Origin: a bacterium
GTDB taxonomy: Archaea; Thermoproteota; Nitrososphaeria; Nitrososphaerales; Gagatemarchaeaceae
Length of the DNA: 64,000 nucleotides
Direction of reading: 5' to 3'
NCBI GenBank assembly: GCA_027310575.1
Contig: DAIDAO010000037.1
Location: 1 to 64,000 of the forward strand
The notes below the pieces were generated by a model. That model searched no databases, was not told where the DNA came from, and saw only the letters and a program-made list of their open reading frames with translations. The position numbers were made by a program, and so were the translations under genes. Positions 24,794 through 33,400 of this stretch are shown here, one piece after another (positions within the stretch are counted from its first letter, which is position 1; each line of letters begins with the position of its first letter).

Positions 24794-26086
24794 CCGTGTA
24801 GGGCCCTTGGTCGCCCTCTTCTCTCTGTAGCTGCCGTGGATGAAGCCCAGGACCGCGACGGGGACGCTGGCGACCAGCAGCGTTCCGAGGAAAGGGAGGA
24901 TGAGGAGGGAAACGATCAGAGAAACCCACGGTAGCGCTCTCCGCACCCCTCCATCCCCCAAGAGTCTGATCCCAGCGGCAGACCCGACGACATAGGTCAG
25001 CACTGCGGCGCCGCTCGTAGCCAGGAAGGCCGACTGTATGTCAACGTTCGCGAGGTAGTAGACGGCCAGGCCCACCATGATCAGCAGGAAGAGCGTGACG
25101 AGGGCACGGCGGGGCACCCCGGTCTTTGGGTCGACCGTGCCGAGAAACCTCGGCAGGTTGCCGTCTACTGCCGCTGCGTACACGACCCTCCCCATCCCTG
25201 CTGTGTACGCGTTCACTGTGGAGAAGATTATCACGACCGCGAGTACTGAAACCACGTCCCCTCCGTAGGCGCCGAAGGCGTTCGACATCATCTCGGCGAA
25301 GGGGGTGACCCCGCCCCCGGCAGTGTAGGCCCTGGTCCCCACGACTACGGCAGCCACGGCCATGTATAGGACGCCTATGAGCACCACGCTGATCGTGACG
25401 CTCCTCCCAAAGTCCCTCTTCGGGTCCTTGAATTCCTCAGCCAAGTTAGATACGTTCTCGTAGCCGAGGAACGACCACACAACAAGCGCAGAAGCGACCC
25501 CGACCGACGCCACTCCGTTGGGGAGAAGCGGGACGAAGTTGCCGGCCTTCACCGCCGGACTCGAGGCCACCACCCCCAGGGTTAGCACAGCTATCATGAC
25601 CGAGACCGCAGCGACCTGCACCCTGCCGCTCAGCCTGATGCCCCGCAGGTTGATTCCATATGCCAGCGCAAGGATTCCCGCAGCCACCAAGAAGACTCCC
25701 GGGCCGGAGACAGGGAATGCGTAAGCGAGATAGGTGCCGGCCGCCAGCGTGATGGCCGGAGACCCCAGTACCACCCAGACGACGAAGAGCCAGGCCGTCA
25801 TCGTGCCTACGCCATGCCCGAACGCTTCCCTGGTGAAGGAGTAGATCCCACCCGACTCAGGCTTCCGCGCAGACAGGCTGGAGAAGGTGAAGGCGAACGG
25901 ATAGCTGGCGAGGGCCAGGAGGCCCCAGGCAAGGAGCGACCCTGGTCCTGCGGTCCTCGCTGCCAGCCCGGGGATGACAAGTATGCCCGCCCCAAGGACG
26001 GAGCTTACGTAGATGGCGACCGCGTGCCTGACTGTGATCACCTTCCTAAGGTGCTCTTCGGGCGGCCGCTCGTCCCCTTCAGGCAA
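24788..26086 (-). CDS. APC-family amino acid permease
   Basis: A 432-residue transporter with about twelve membrane helices. The first helix contains GAGILVIPGLAARTAGPGSLLAW, matching the APC superfamily TM1 with its G-x-G-x unwound substrate site (quoted in parts: GAGILVIPG). The sequence GYENVSNLAEEFKDPKRDFG in the TM6-loop region is a typical APC signature. It should take up amino acids by cation symport or exchange; the substrate is unknown. The stop codon overlaps the end of the convergent hemH gene by six nt. Confidence 0.88.
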   Translation of the reverse strand: MPEGDERPPEEHLRKVITVRHAVAIYVSSVLGAGILVIPGLAARTAGPGSLLAWGLLALASYPFAFTFSSLSARKPESGGIYSFTREAFGHGVGTMTAWLFVVWVVLGSPAITLAAGTYLAYAFPVSGPGVFLVAAGILALAYGINLRGIRLSGRVQVAAVSVMIAVLTLGVVASSPAVKAGNFVPLLPNGVASVGVASALVVWSFLGYENVSNLAEEFKDPKRDFGRSVTISVVLIGVLYMAVAAVVVGTRAYTAGGGVTPFAEMMSNAFGAYGGDVVSVLAVVIIFSTVNAYTAGMGRVVYAAAVDGNLPRFLGTVDPKTGVPRRALVTLFLLIMVGLAVYYLANVDIQSAFLATSGAAVLTYVVGSAAGIRLLGDGGVRRALPWVSLIVSLLILPFLGTLLVASVPVAVLGFIHGSYREKRATKGPTRS

Positions 26087-26307
26087 ACTGGCGGGGCAGC
26101 CAAGCTTTCGGATTTAAGATGGGCCCCCAGGTTCGGCCAAGAAAGGCATGCCGTGCGAAAGTGTCTTCGCTGCGAAACCCCCGGCGCACCGGGGCCCCCC
26201 TCGCCGCCACCAGTCCGGGGAGGCGAGCGTGTCCCGCCAGGGGTCCTCCCGAAAAGCATAGATTATGCCACGTTTACGGCGCAAGGGCAGAAAGTGGGGA
26301 ATCCAGG

Positions 26308-26685
26308 ATGAAGATGTTCCAGGAGCTCAAGGCCAGATGTTCGTGCGAGGTGTGCAAGGCGGGGTGCATGTGTGGAGATTGCGCGAGGTGCTCGAACCCG
26401 GTCTATGACAGGATGTTGATGCGGAACGTCAAGCGGATCTCCGCCCTGGCCTGCCTCGCCATAATCCTCGGAGGGTTCGTCTACTTCGCCCCGGTGGTGA
26501 CCCTCGGGGCGACCCCGACCGTGACCGAGACCTTCTCCATGAAAGTCCGGCAGTCGGGCAGCCCGTCGGCGCCTATGGGTTCGATCTCCTTCTGCCTGTT
26601 CGGCGACGGCGCCGTCCTCCTAAACGACACGTACTATCCTACTGTGGCAGCAGACCAGAACGCGAGCCGCCTGTGCAAGGGATAG
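26308..26685 (+). CDS. Cys-rich single-pass membrane protein, unknown
   Basis: 125 residues, no family recognised. Seven Cys lie in a 17-residue stretch near the N-terminus (C-S-C-x2-C-x3-C-x-C-x2-C-x2-C), which looks like a metal-binding knuckle. It is followed by a basic patch (MRNVKR) and one membrane helix at about residues 45-65, then a Thr/Ser-containing C-terminal part of about 60 residues that should be outside. By the positive-inside rule the Cys cluster is cytoplasmic. The frame is open farther upstream, but ATG 26308 is where coding character begins. Confidence 0.6.
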   Translation: MKMFQELKARCSCEVCKAGCMCGDCARCSNPVYDRMLMRNVKRISALACLAIILGGFVYFAPVVTLGATPTVTETFSMKVRQSGSPSAPMGSISFCLFGDGAVLLNDTYYPTVAADQNASRLCKG

Positions 26686-26706
26686 CCGGCCTGTCTGGAT
26701 AAGACG

Positions 26707-26796
26707 CGGGCCCGGTGCGATTTGAACGCACGACCTACAGCTCGCTCCTTGTTGGCTTAGGAGGCTGCCGCGCTATCCGTACTGCGCTACGGGCCC
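26707..26796 (-). tRNA. tRNA-Arg (CCU) with a 15-nt intron
   Basis: On the minus strand the acceptor GGGCCCG pairs with CGGGCCC, and the T arm is GTGCG-TTCAAAT-CGCAC. The anticodon stem GCAGC pairs with GCTGT only if 26743-26757 (AGCCAACAAGGAGCG on the minus strand) is removed, giving the loop CTCCTAA and anticodon CCU. The intron is at the canonical 37/38 site. CCA is not encoded. Confidence 0.88.
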
Positions 26797-26839
26797 AGCC
26801 TCCGGGCCGTGAAGAACCGGGATATTACCTGTTCCCGTC

Positions 26840-27292
26840 TTACTCCGCGAGGTCGAACTCGATCTCGAGCTCCCTCTTGGCGTTCCTGAAGCGCGGCTCC
26901 CCGAGCCTTATCCTCCCTATCTGGGCCGTGTTGTCCACGTGCCCCTGGTTGCAGCAGTTGATGTTCCAGTCCGGAATCCTGACGATCCTGAGTATCGTGA
27001 CCCCGCTCGGCACGGGGAAGAGGTCGTAGATGGCGTCCCCGAAGTGCCCTTCGGCTTCCTGCTTCTCCATCTCGAACTCGAGCACCTCGGCCCCCTCCGC
27101 GATCTTCTTGTTCGCCTCCTCCTCGATTCTGGCGGTCTCCTCGCCCGTGGGCTTCCTGTCGAACTGCACGGTCAGCCTGCCGTGCCTACCCGCTACGTAT
27201 ACAGACGCCGTCCACTTCGCGCCGATCACCCTCTGGACTGCGCCCTTGACCACGTGCAGCGCGGAGTGCGTTCGAAGCTCTTCCGAGCTCAA
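26840..27292 (-). CDS. alaX: Alanyl-tRNA editing protein AlaX (short form)
   Basis: A 150-residue stand-alone editing domain that hydrolyses Ser- or Gly-tRNA(Ala). The zinc site is visible as HSALH (H-x3-H) near residue 9 and as CCNQGHVDNTAQIG near the C-terminus (C-x3-H type). The glycine-rich motif of longer AlaX forms is absent, so this is the small archaeal type. The TTG start directly follows the TAG of the preceding lipid reductase gene, so the two genes are coupled. A tRNA-Arg gene follows it on the same strand. Confidence 0.9.
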   Translation of the reverse strand: MSSEELRTHSALHVVKGAVQRVIGAKWTASVYVAGRHGRLTVQFDRKPTGEETARIEEEANKKIAEGAEVLEFEMEKQEAEGHFGDAIYDLFPVPSGVTILRIVRIPDWNINCCNQGHVDNTAQIGRIRLGEPRFRNAKRELEIEFDLAE

Positions 27293-28303
27293 CTACAGCC
27301 TCGTGACGACCTTGTAGAATGTCGACAGCTCTGTCTGGAGCCCATAGCGCCTTGTGTTCCCGCGCATGTACCAGTAGACAGAAAGCAGGGTCGGGAGCAT
27401 CTTCATCAGGCTGAACCTGTTCTCGACCTTCGCCTTGACGAACTCGTAGACCTTGGCATAGACCGAGTAGTGGTCGAGGACCGCCTTCCTGTACCCTTCC
27501 CTGTCGTTGATGTGGTCTACGAAGAGATCGACGCACTGCATGCTCGGGATGATCCCCTCCCCCAGCATCGGGTAGACGGTTCCGATCGACTCCCCCACGC
27601 CCACGACCTTCCCGTCGTAGAAGGGCTCCATGTACTTCGGGGGCGTGACCCTGACCGGCCTCCCCACCCTCCTCACGACCTCGCAGTGATGCTTCTTGAC
27701 GAACTCGTCCAGCTCGTACCTGTACCTGCCGCGGAGGTCTCCTGCGCCGACGTGGGCCATGCCGTCCCCGAGGGGGAAGTACCACCAGTATCCGGTGATC
27801 CCGGGGTAGGGTCTGATCACGAAGTCGTCGTAGGGGAGGTCCTTCGACTTCACCTGGTACTCCAGAGACGGGATCAGCAGATCGTCCTCCACCTTCGGAA
27901 GGAGCGACCTGTGCAGGCCAGTGGAGTCCACGACCAAGTCGAACCCGTCGAGGCCGCCGTCGGCCGCCTTCACCTGCGCTCCCCAGTGCACGTTCTTTCC
28001 CTTCAGCATGTCTTCTGTGAGCCTGTGCTTGTCGTAAGTGACCAGCCCGTTCAACTTGATGTTGAGCTCCTCGTCTCCGAGGTCCACGACCATGTTCTTC
28101 CCCCTGTGCAGGACGTAGTCCTGGAAGTCGAACCCTGCCTTCTTCACCAGGTCCGTGATGAACGGTTCGCTGGTCCCCCACGCGCAGACGGTGTACCAGT
28201 TCTTCTCCGTCTTGGCTTCGAAGGCCTCGGCCTCGACCCCTGGTGGCAGCCGGTTCAGCAGGTATGCCCCAGCCACTCCGCTGCCGACCACCGCGAGTCT
28301 CAT
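27293..28303 (-). CDS. FAD-dependent oxidoreductase, geranylgeranyl reductase family (short)
   Basis: A 336-residue flavoprotein. The N-terminal dinucleotide-binding motif VVGSGVAGAYLL (G-x-G-x2-G), the middle LVVDSTGLHRSLLP and the YWWYFPLGDGMAHVGAGD block, which matches the P-x-Y-x-W-x-F-P type signature of archaeal geranylgeranyl reductases, place it in that family. GVGESIGTVYPMLGEGI is the second FAD motif. Members saturate isoprenoid chains of membrane lipids or quinones. It is about 70-150 residues shorter than classical archaeal GGRs, and a longer relative lies at 37404-38888, so the two probably act on different substrates. Confidence 0.82.
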   Translation of the reverse strand: MRLAVVGSGVAGAYLLNRLPPGVEAEAFEAKTEKNWYTVCAWGTSEPFITDLVKKAGFDFQDYVLHRGKNMVVDLGDEELNIKLNGLVTYDKHRLTEDMLKGKNVHWGAQVKAADGGLDGFDLVVDSTGLHRSLLPKVEDDLLIPSLEYQVKSKDLPYDDFVIRPYPGITGYWWYFPLGDGMAHVGAGDLRGRYRYELDEFVKKHHCEVVRRVGRPVRVTPPKYMEPFYDGKVVGVGESIGTVYPMLGEGIIPSMQCVDLFVDHINDREGYRKAVLDHYSVYAKVYEFVKAKVENRFSLMKMLPTLLSVYWYMRGNTRRYGLQTELSTFYKVVTRL

Positions 28304-28376
28304 GAGAGATGGAACCTTCTCGGCGACCGCCGCATCAGGAGCTTTTCTACCTATCGCAGCTGCGAGGCTCGTCCGC

Positions 28377-29699
28377 CTAGATGTGGCGCTCGGGGCTCCC
28401 CAGATACAGCTGCCTCGGGCGCGCTATCTTCTGTTCGGGGTCGAGCAGGCCTTCCTGCCACTGGGCGAGCCACCCTGACATCCTGGGTATGGCGAACAGG
28501 ACAGGGAACATGTCGCTCGGGAACTTCATGGCCTGGTAGATGATCCCCGAGTAGAAGTCGACGTTCGGGTAGAGCTTCCTCTTGATGAAGTAGTCGTCCG
28601 AGAGGGCGACCTTCTCCAGCGCCAGGGCTATGTCCAGCAGGCGGTTGCGCCCGGTGACCTGGAATACCTCTTCTGCGACCTTCTTGATTATCCGCGCGCG
28701 GGGGTCGTAGTTCTTGTAGACCCTGTGCCCGAACCCCATCAGCAGCCTCTTCCCGTCCTTCACCTGGGCGATGACCTCTGGTATCTTCTCCACCGACCCT
28801 ATCTCGGTGAGCATCCTGATGACCTCCTCGTTGGCCCCTCCGTGGAGCGGGCCGTAAAGCGCCGCAGCCGCCCCGGCGGCCGCAGAGAACGGGTCCGCAT
28901 GCGAGCTCCCGATGCTCCGCATGGCGTTGGCGCTGCAGTTCTGCTCGTGGTCTGCGTGCAGGATGAAGAGCACGTCGAGGGCCTTCGCCAGAGTCTCGTT
29001 CGGCTCGTACTTCGTCGTGGGGGAGGGCGTGTACATCATCGACAGGAAGTTGGCTGCGTAGCCCAGGTCGTTGCTCGGGTGAATGTAGGGCATCCCCCTG
29101 GAGTGCCTATAGGCGAACGCCGCCAGCGTTGGAATCTTCGCTATGAGCCTGTATATCTGGAGGTTCCTGGACTCCGCGTCGAAGATGTTCTTGGCGTCCG
29201 GGTAGAACGTGGAGAGCGCCCCCAACGTCCCCACCAGCATCCCCATCGGGTGGGCGTCGTGATGGAAGCCGTCCATGAACTTCTTCACGTTCTCATGGAC
29301 CATCGTGTGGTAGGTGACGCTGTGGACCCAGTCCTCGTACTCGCTCTTCGTGGGGAGCTCCCCGTGAAGCACTAGGTAAGCGACCTCTAGGTAGTTCTTC
29401 TTCTCCGCCAGCTCCTCAATCGGGTAGCCACGGTATCTCAGGATCCCCGCGTCCCCGTCGATGAACGTTATCCTGCTCTTGCAGGAGGCCGTGTTCTGGA
29501 AGGCTGGGTCGTACGTCATGAGCCCAAAGTCCTTCTCCGAGGCCTTGATCTGCCGCAGGTCCATGGCTTTCACTGCTCCGTCCTGGATCTGAATCTTGTA
29601 CTCCTTGCCTGTACGATCGTCCCTCACGGTCAGGGTGTCTGTCATGACAGGGCCCGACGCTTGTCCGGGCTTCTTAACGATAGCTCCTTCCTGTGCCAT
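28377..29699 (-). CDS. gltA: Citrate synthase
   Basis: A 440-residue type II citrate synthase that condenses oxaloacetate and acetyl-CoA. The catalytic His region HADHEQNCSANAMR, the GPLHGGANEEV motif and GFGHRVYKNYDPRA are present. The N-terminal region begins with a variable stretch of about 40 residues before the conserved GLMTYDPAFQNTASCKSRI. ATG 29699 is supported by a TATA-like CTTAATTG (29723-29730) about 27 nt upstream; the frame is open farther but that part is not coding. It diverges from the nuo genes and links the acetyl-CoA supply to the TCA cycle. Confidence 0.95.
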   Translation of the reverse strand: MAQEGAIVKKPGQASGPVMTDTLTVRDDRTGKEYKIQIQDGAVKAMDLRQIKASEKDFGLMTYDPAFQNTASCKSRITFIDGDAGILRYRGYPIEELAEKKNYLEVAYLVLHGELPTKSEYEDWVHSVTYHTMVHENVKKFMDGFHHDAHPMGMLVGTLGALSTFYPDAKNIFDAESRNLQIYRLIAKIPTLAAFAYRHSRGMPYIHPSNDLGYAANFLSMMYTPSPTTKYEPNETLAKALDVLFILHADHEQNCSANAMRSIGSSHADPFSAAAGAAAALYGPLHGGANEEVIRMLTEIGSVEKIPEVIAQVKDGKRLLMGFGHRVYKNYDPRARIIKKVAEEVFQVTGRNRLLDIALALEKVALSDDYFIKRKLYPNVDFYSGIIYQAMKFPSDMFPVLFAIPRMSGWLAQWQEGLLDPEQKIARPRQLYLGSPERHI

Positions 29700-29722
29700 G
29701 GTTCCCTCGCCTGGCCTCAAGG

Positions 29723-29730
29723 CAATTAAG
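29723..29730 (-). promoter_or_regulatory. TATA-like box of citrate synthase
   Basis: CTTAATTG on the minus strand, centred 27 nt before ATG 29699. It points to a leaderless transcript and fixes the start choice. Confidence 0.45.
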
Positions 29731-29830
29731 GACGATACGCAATTCTCACGCCTGAAAATGAACGCCCCGAACGAAGCTGCTCCCTGACCTCGTGGAATCG
29801 TCACCAGTTCTTGCGTTCAACCCGTCAAAT

Positions 29831-29838
29831 CTTAAATA
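29831..29838 (+). promoter_or_regulatory. TATA-like box of the nuo genes
   Basis: CTTAAATA centred about 28 nt before the nuoA ATG (29863), predicting a leaderless or nearly leaderless nuoABCD message. Confidence 0.5.
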
Positions 29839-29862
29839 GCGTGAGACGGTCGCGATTTTACG

Positions 29863-30234
29863 ATGGCCCTCACAGGAGACATGGGACTGGTCTTCCTGAT
29901 GGCGCTCGTGGGCGTAGCGTTCACAGTGCCCGTGATGATAATCCCCGTACTGTTCGGCCCGAAGCGCCCCAACCCGATCAAGAACGCGCCCTTCGAGTGC
30001 GGCCAGGTCCCCCAAGGGGCTGGCAAGATGCACTTCATGATGCAGTACTACGCCTACCTGTTGATGTTCATAGTCTTCGACGTCATGGGCATGTTCCTCT
30101 ACGCGTGGGCTTCGGCATACAGGCCGATGGCCCTCGGCCTCTCCTCAGACTGGATCGTCACAGCCTTCATCGGGATGCTCGCATTCCCGATGGCGTTCGC
30201 GCTGGTGCAGGCAGGGAGGCGTGAGCTGTGGTAG
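29863..30234 (+). CDS. nuoA: NADH-quinone oxidoreductase-like subunit A
   Basis: A 123-residue membrane subunit of complex I with three helices. PFECGQVPQGAGKMHF in the first loop is the typical NuoA/ND3 loop with its Cys, and FDVMGMFLYAWA lies in the second helix, including the usual acidic residue. It begins nuoABCD and overlaps nuoB by seven nt. In archaea without NuoEFG the electron donor is not NADH but probably ferredoxin or another carrier. Confidence 0.95.
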   Translation: MALTGDMGLVFLMALVGVAFTVPVMIIPVLFGPKRPNPIKNAPFECGQVPQGAGKMHFMMQYYAYLLMFIVFDVMGMFLYAWASAYRPMALGLSSDWIVTAFIGMLAFPMAFALVQAGRRELW

Positions 30235-30755
30235 TCGCCCAGCAGCAGAAGACGGGCGCCTTCCAGGTGCTGGTCGGCAAGATCGACGACGTCCTGCAGT
30301 ACGCGATAGGCGACCCCATGCGCTACCTCGCCAACTGGGGCCGGCTCTATTCCCTCTGGCCTGTCCATCTTGAGACCGCGTGCTGTTCGGTGGAGGTCGG
30401 CGCAGCCGCGGGAGCGAGGTTCGACATGGAGAGGTTCGGCACACTGGAGGCGTTCGGCTCCCTCCGCGCCTGCGACCTGATCATAGTCATGGGGACCGTC
30501 ACCCGCAAGCTCGCCCCGAGGCTGAAGCTCGTTTACGACCAGATGGCGGAGCCGAAGTGGGTCATAGCCATGGGCGCCTGCTCGATCACAGGCGGGCTGT
30601 ACTTCGACTCTTACAACGTTCTCAGGGGGATTGACGACATCATCCCGGTCGACGTCTACGTCCCTGGATGCCCGCCCAGGGCGGAGGCCTTCTTACAGGG
30701 CCTGGTCCTGCTACAAGAAAAGATCCGCAAGGCGCCGTCCCTCAGCGGCCGGTGA
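30228..30755 (+). CDS. nuoB: Complex I subunit B (N2 cluster subunit)
   Basis: 175 residues. The four Cys that bind the terminal N2 [4Fe-4S] cluster are visible: the adjacent pair in TACCSVEV, one in MGACSITGG and one in PGCPPRAE. The core is full length with a short N-terminal extension. GTG 30228 lies inside the end of nuoA, so translation is probably coupled. This subunit passes electrons to quinone at the junction with NuoD. Confidence 0.96.
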   Translation: MVVAQQQKTGAFQVLVGKIDDVLQYAIGDPMRYLANWGRLYSLWPVHLETACCSVEVGAAAGARFDMERFGTLEAFGSLRACDLIIVMGTVTRKLAPRLKLVYDQMAEPKWVIAMGACSITGGLYFDSYNVLRGIDDIIPVDVYVPGCPPRAEAFLQGLVLLQEKIRKAPSLSGR

Positions 30756-30762
30756 TCACAGC

Positions 30763-31338
30763 GTGAGCAAGGCGCCGGCCCCCGCACCTTCCCCACCCCC
30801 TGCGCCAGCGGCCGCCCAGCCTGCGCCGCCCAGACCTGCCGCTGCGCCCGCGCCTCCTGCGCCCCCGGCCCCCGAGCCTGTCAGGGCCAAGGGGTTCGCC
30901 TCCCAGATAACCGCGAAGTACCCAGACGTGAAGGTGGACTGGATGAAGGAGCGCCGCCTGAAGGTCACCACCACCCCGCTCAGGATAGGGGAGGTCGGCC
31001 TCTTCGTCCGTGACACCCTCGGCTTCGACCACATAAGCACGGTAAGCGGCGTCGACTGGATAGCCAAGAACGAGCTGGAAGTGGTCTACTTCATCGGCTC
31101 CAGCAAGCCCGGTCAGCAGGACTTCGTCCTTGCCGTGTCCGAGCGCGTCGCCAGGGACAACCCGGTGGTGCCGACCCTTATCGCGGTCTGGAAGGGAGCA
31201 GACTACATGGAGCGGGAGACGCACGAGATGTTCGGGATCAACTTCCAGGGGCACCCGAACCAAGCCCACCTCTACCTCCCAGAGGACTGGAACGATCTTC
31301 CTCCGCTGCGGAAGGACTACGTCTCGCCGGGGCGATGA
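30763..31338 (+). CDS. nuoC: Complex I 30-kDa-like subunit C with Pro/Ala-rich N-terminus
   Basis: 191 residues from GTG 30763, seven nt after nuoB. The C-terminal 140 residues are NuoC: DHISTVSGVDW, EVVYFIGS, and the signature ERETHEMFGINFQGHP (E-R-E-x-x-D/H-M-F). The first 45 residues are almost only Pro and Ala, including PAPAPSPPPAPAAAQPAPP, an odd low-complexity tail that may be a flexible tether. The core ends LYLPEDWNDLPPLRKDY, as usual. Confidence 0.93.
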   Translation: MSKAPAPAPSPPPAPAAAQPAPPRPAAAPAPPAPPAPEPVRAKGFASQITAKYPDVKVDWMKERRLKVTTTPLRIGEVGLFVRDTLGFDHISTVSGVDWIAKNELEVVYFIGSSKPGQQDFVLAVSERVARDNPVVPTLIAVWKGADYMERETHEMFGINFQGHPNQAHLYLPEDWNDLPPLRKDYVSPGR

Positions 31339-31342
31339 CAGC

Positions 31343-32461
31343 TTGACCCTCGAATCGGAATTCTCGCCGGACTCTGACCGGATCATGTCCGTGTCTCTGG
31401 GCCCACAGCACCCCGGGGCGGGCCACTTCCGGGTCAGGCTCTGGCTTGACGGAGACTACGTCGTCCGCTCCGAGCCGGACGCGGGCTACGTACACCGGGG
31501 GGAGGAGAAGATGGGAGAATACAGGAACTACATCCAGAACGTGCCTCATCTCGAGAGGCCCGTGATCCTCGACAGCTCGAACATCCTGTTCCCCTACGCG
31601 ACGGGCGTCGACGAGCTGATGAACAGCAAGGTCCCGGCGAGGGGGCAGTACCTCCGGGTGATAATGTCAGAGATCAACCGCATCATCTCGCACATGTACT
31701 TCATCGCGATCCAGGGATACTTCCAGGGGCACACGACCATGATCGCCTGGGGGATGGGGGACAGGGACCTCTGGATCGACCTCGCCGAGCGCATCGCGGG
31801 CGCCCGCGTCACGTTCGCCTACATCATCCCAGGGGGGGTGCGGAACGACATCCCGGAGTTCGCCATCGAAAAGGGCCTGAAGACCTGCGACTGGTTCGAC
31901 AAGAGGATGGACGAATACGAGAAGATATACTTCGAGAACCCGATGGTCCATCAGCGCTCTGACCACATCGGCGTTCTGTCGAGAGAGGACGCCATAGCCT
32001 ACGGCGCCACGGGGACCGTGGCGAGGGCTTCGGGCCTGAAGGTAGACGTGAGGAAGGACGAACCCTACTCGGCCTATCCCGACCTCGAATTCGAGACCCC
32101 GGTGATGACGCAGGGGGACGCTTGGGCGAGGACCTACGTGGCGCTCCTCGACATGAGGGAGGCGGTCAAGATCATCCGGCAGGCCCTGAAGAAGCTCCCA
32201 TCCGGCCCAGTGCGGCTGAAGCTGGGGCCGCAGCCCAGGGTCCCCGCAGGGGAAGTCTACTCGCGGACCGAGGCTGCGAGGGGGGAGATGAGCTACCACA
32301 TCATCAGCGACGGCTCGCCGAGGCCCTACAGGCTGAAGATCGGTGTACCGTCTGCCAAGAACCTCAGGGTGCTCCCGCACCTGTTGAGAGACGTGCACGT
32401 CGCTGACATCCCGGTCATCTACTGGGGCCTGAACTACTGGCCAGTCGAGAGCGACAGGTAG
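31343..32461 (+). CDS. nuoD: Complex I 49-kDa-like subunit D
   Basis: 372 residues of the Ni-Fe-hydrogenase-large-subunit-like family, which forms the quinone site with NuoB. SLGPQHPGAGHFRV is the quinone-loop motif with His; DAGYVHRGEEKMGE and the C-terminal DVHVADIPVIYWGLN, with the conserved Asp, are present. The four Cys of hydrogenases are absent, as in true NuoD. Start is TTG 31343, four nt after nuoC; ATG 31385 is a shorter choice. The operon stops here: the next gene is a minus-strand transporter, so the membrane-arm genes (nuoH to nuoN) must lie elsewhere. Confidence 0.94.
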   Translation: MTLESEFSPDSDRIMSVSLGPQHPGAGHFRVRLWLDGDYVVRSEPDAGYVHRGEEKMGEYRNYIQNVPHLERPVILDSSNILFPYATGVDELMNSKVPARGQYLRVIMSEINRIISHMYFIAIQGYFQGHTTMIAWGMGDRDLWIDLAERIAGARVTFAYIIPGGVRNDIPEFAIEKGLKTCDWFDKRMDEYEKIYFENPMVHQRSDHIGVLSREDAIAYGATGTVARASGLKVDVRKDEPYSAYPDLEFETPVMTQGDAWARTYVALLDMREAVKIIRQALKKLPSGPVRLKLGPQPRVPAGEVYSRTEAARGEMSYHIISDGSPRPYRLKIGVPSAKNLRVLPHLLRDVHVADIPVIYWGLNYWPVESDR

Positions 32462-32464
32462 CCG

Positions 32465-33358
32465 CTAGGGAACGTACGCCGGCCTTTCGCTTCTCCTGAA
32501 GAGATAGACTCCCGCAATTATCAGCGCCCCTCCCAGCAGTTGCGCCGGGGTGACCTGCTCCCGCAGAATCACCAGGCCGAAAGCCGCGCCGAAGACGGTC
32601 GAAAGCGAGTAGACCAGTATCATCTTGATTGCACCGAGTCTCTGGAGGGCCGCGATGAACATGTAGGTGGTCCCCGAGATAGCAAGGACCAAGAGCGCGA
32701 GGACAGCGGCGTCGTAGGCCGATAGCCTCAGCGGCAGCCCCATGAGCGCGGCTGATGCCACCACAACCCCTCCTCCGATGAGGTTCCTGAACTTGCTAAG
32801 GGTGGCCGCATCGAACCTGCTCGAGGCGGCTACTATCACGTTGTTCTCGAACCCCCAGCCTAGCGTCGCCAGCAGTATCATGACGTTCCCGAGCAGCCCC
32901 TGCAGGAACTGGACGTGGGTCAGGTCCAAGTTCGTGGACACGACGAGAATGCCAGCCACTATCAGGAGGCCCCTCCCCGCCTGGGCTCTGGCGAGTCTCT
33001 CGCCGAGCACGAAGAACGCAATCAGGGTGGTGAAAAGGACCTCCCCGTTCGCCAGGAGCGACGCGTTGATGACCGTCGTCTCGTTAATGCCCGCTGCCCA
33101 GAGGAGCGGTGCGGCCCCTGCGCCGACCACGCCTATGAACAGCAGGTAGGGGGCGCTCTGCCTGCTCGGCGCAGCCCTAGGCCTGTACGCGAGGAGCAGG
33201 ATCCCCGACAGGAGCACTCCCAACCCAGAGACTACGACAGGGCCGTTGTCCGCAAGAAGTATCTTCGTCAGCGTGGGGACCGAAGCTCCGCAAAGCGCCC
33301 CGATGATCGTGTAGAGATAGCCTCGCGAGGCCTCGCGTCCCTGGTCGCTTCCCTCCAA
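32465..33358 (-). CDS. EamA-family (DMT) transporter
   Basis: A 297-residue membrane protein with ten predicted helices built as two EamA repeats of five helices (residues about 12-145 and 155-285). The second repeat ends LGGALIIAGVYLFRR, as is typical. DMT proteins export metabolites or take up nucleotide sugars; the substrate is unknown. It is tail to tail with nuoD, three nt apart, and may cut off an ancestral longer nuo operon. It shares only general family likeness with the second EamA protein at 55335-56174. Confidence 0.82.
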   Translation of the reverse strand: MEGSDQGREASRGYLYTIIGALCGASVPTLTKILLADNGPVVVSGLGVLLSGILLLAYRPRAAPSRQSAPYLLFIGVVGAGAAPLLWAAGINETTVINASLLANGEVLFTTLIAFFVLGERLARAQAGRGLLIVAGILVVSTNLDLTHVQFLQGLLGNVMILLATLGWGFENNVIVAASSRFDAATLSKFRNLIGGGVVVASAALMGLPLRLSAYDAAVLALLVLAISGTTYMFIAALQRLGAIKMILVYSLSTVFGAAFGLVILREQVTPAQLLGGALIIAGVYLFRRSERPAYVP

Positions 33359-33400
33359 CCTATGCCCTGCGTCCTGGCTGGCGCGTTCAGGGAGTTAACC

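Noticed and set aside
26939-28543. A 534-residue plus-strand open frame opposite the AlaX and reductase genes
   Set aside because: It is antisense to AlaX and the FAD reductase, both with clear motifs. The product is rich in Arg, His, Val and Pro, as expected for antisense frames in GC-rich coding DNA.
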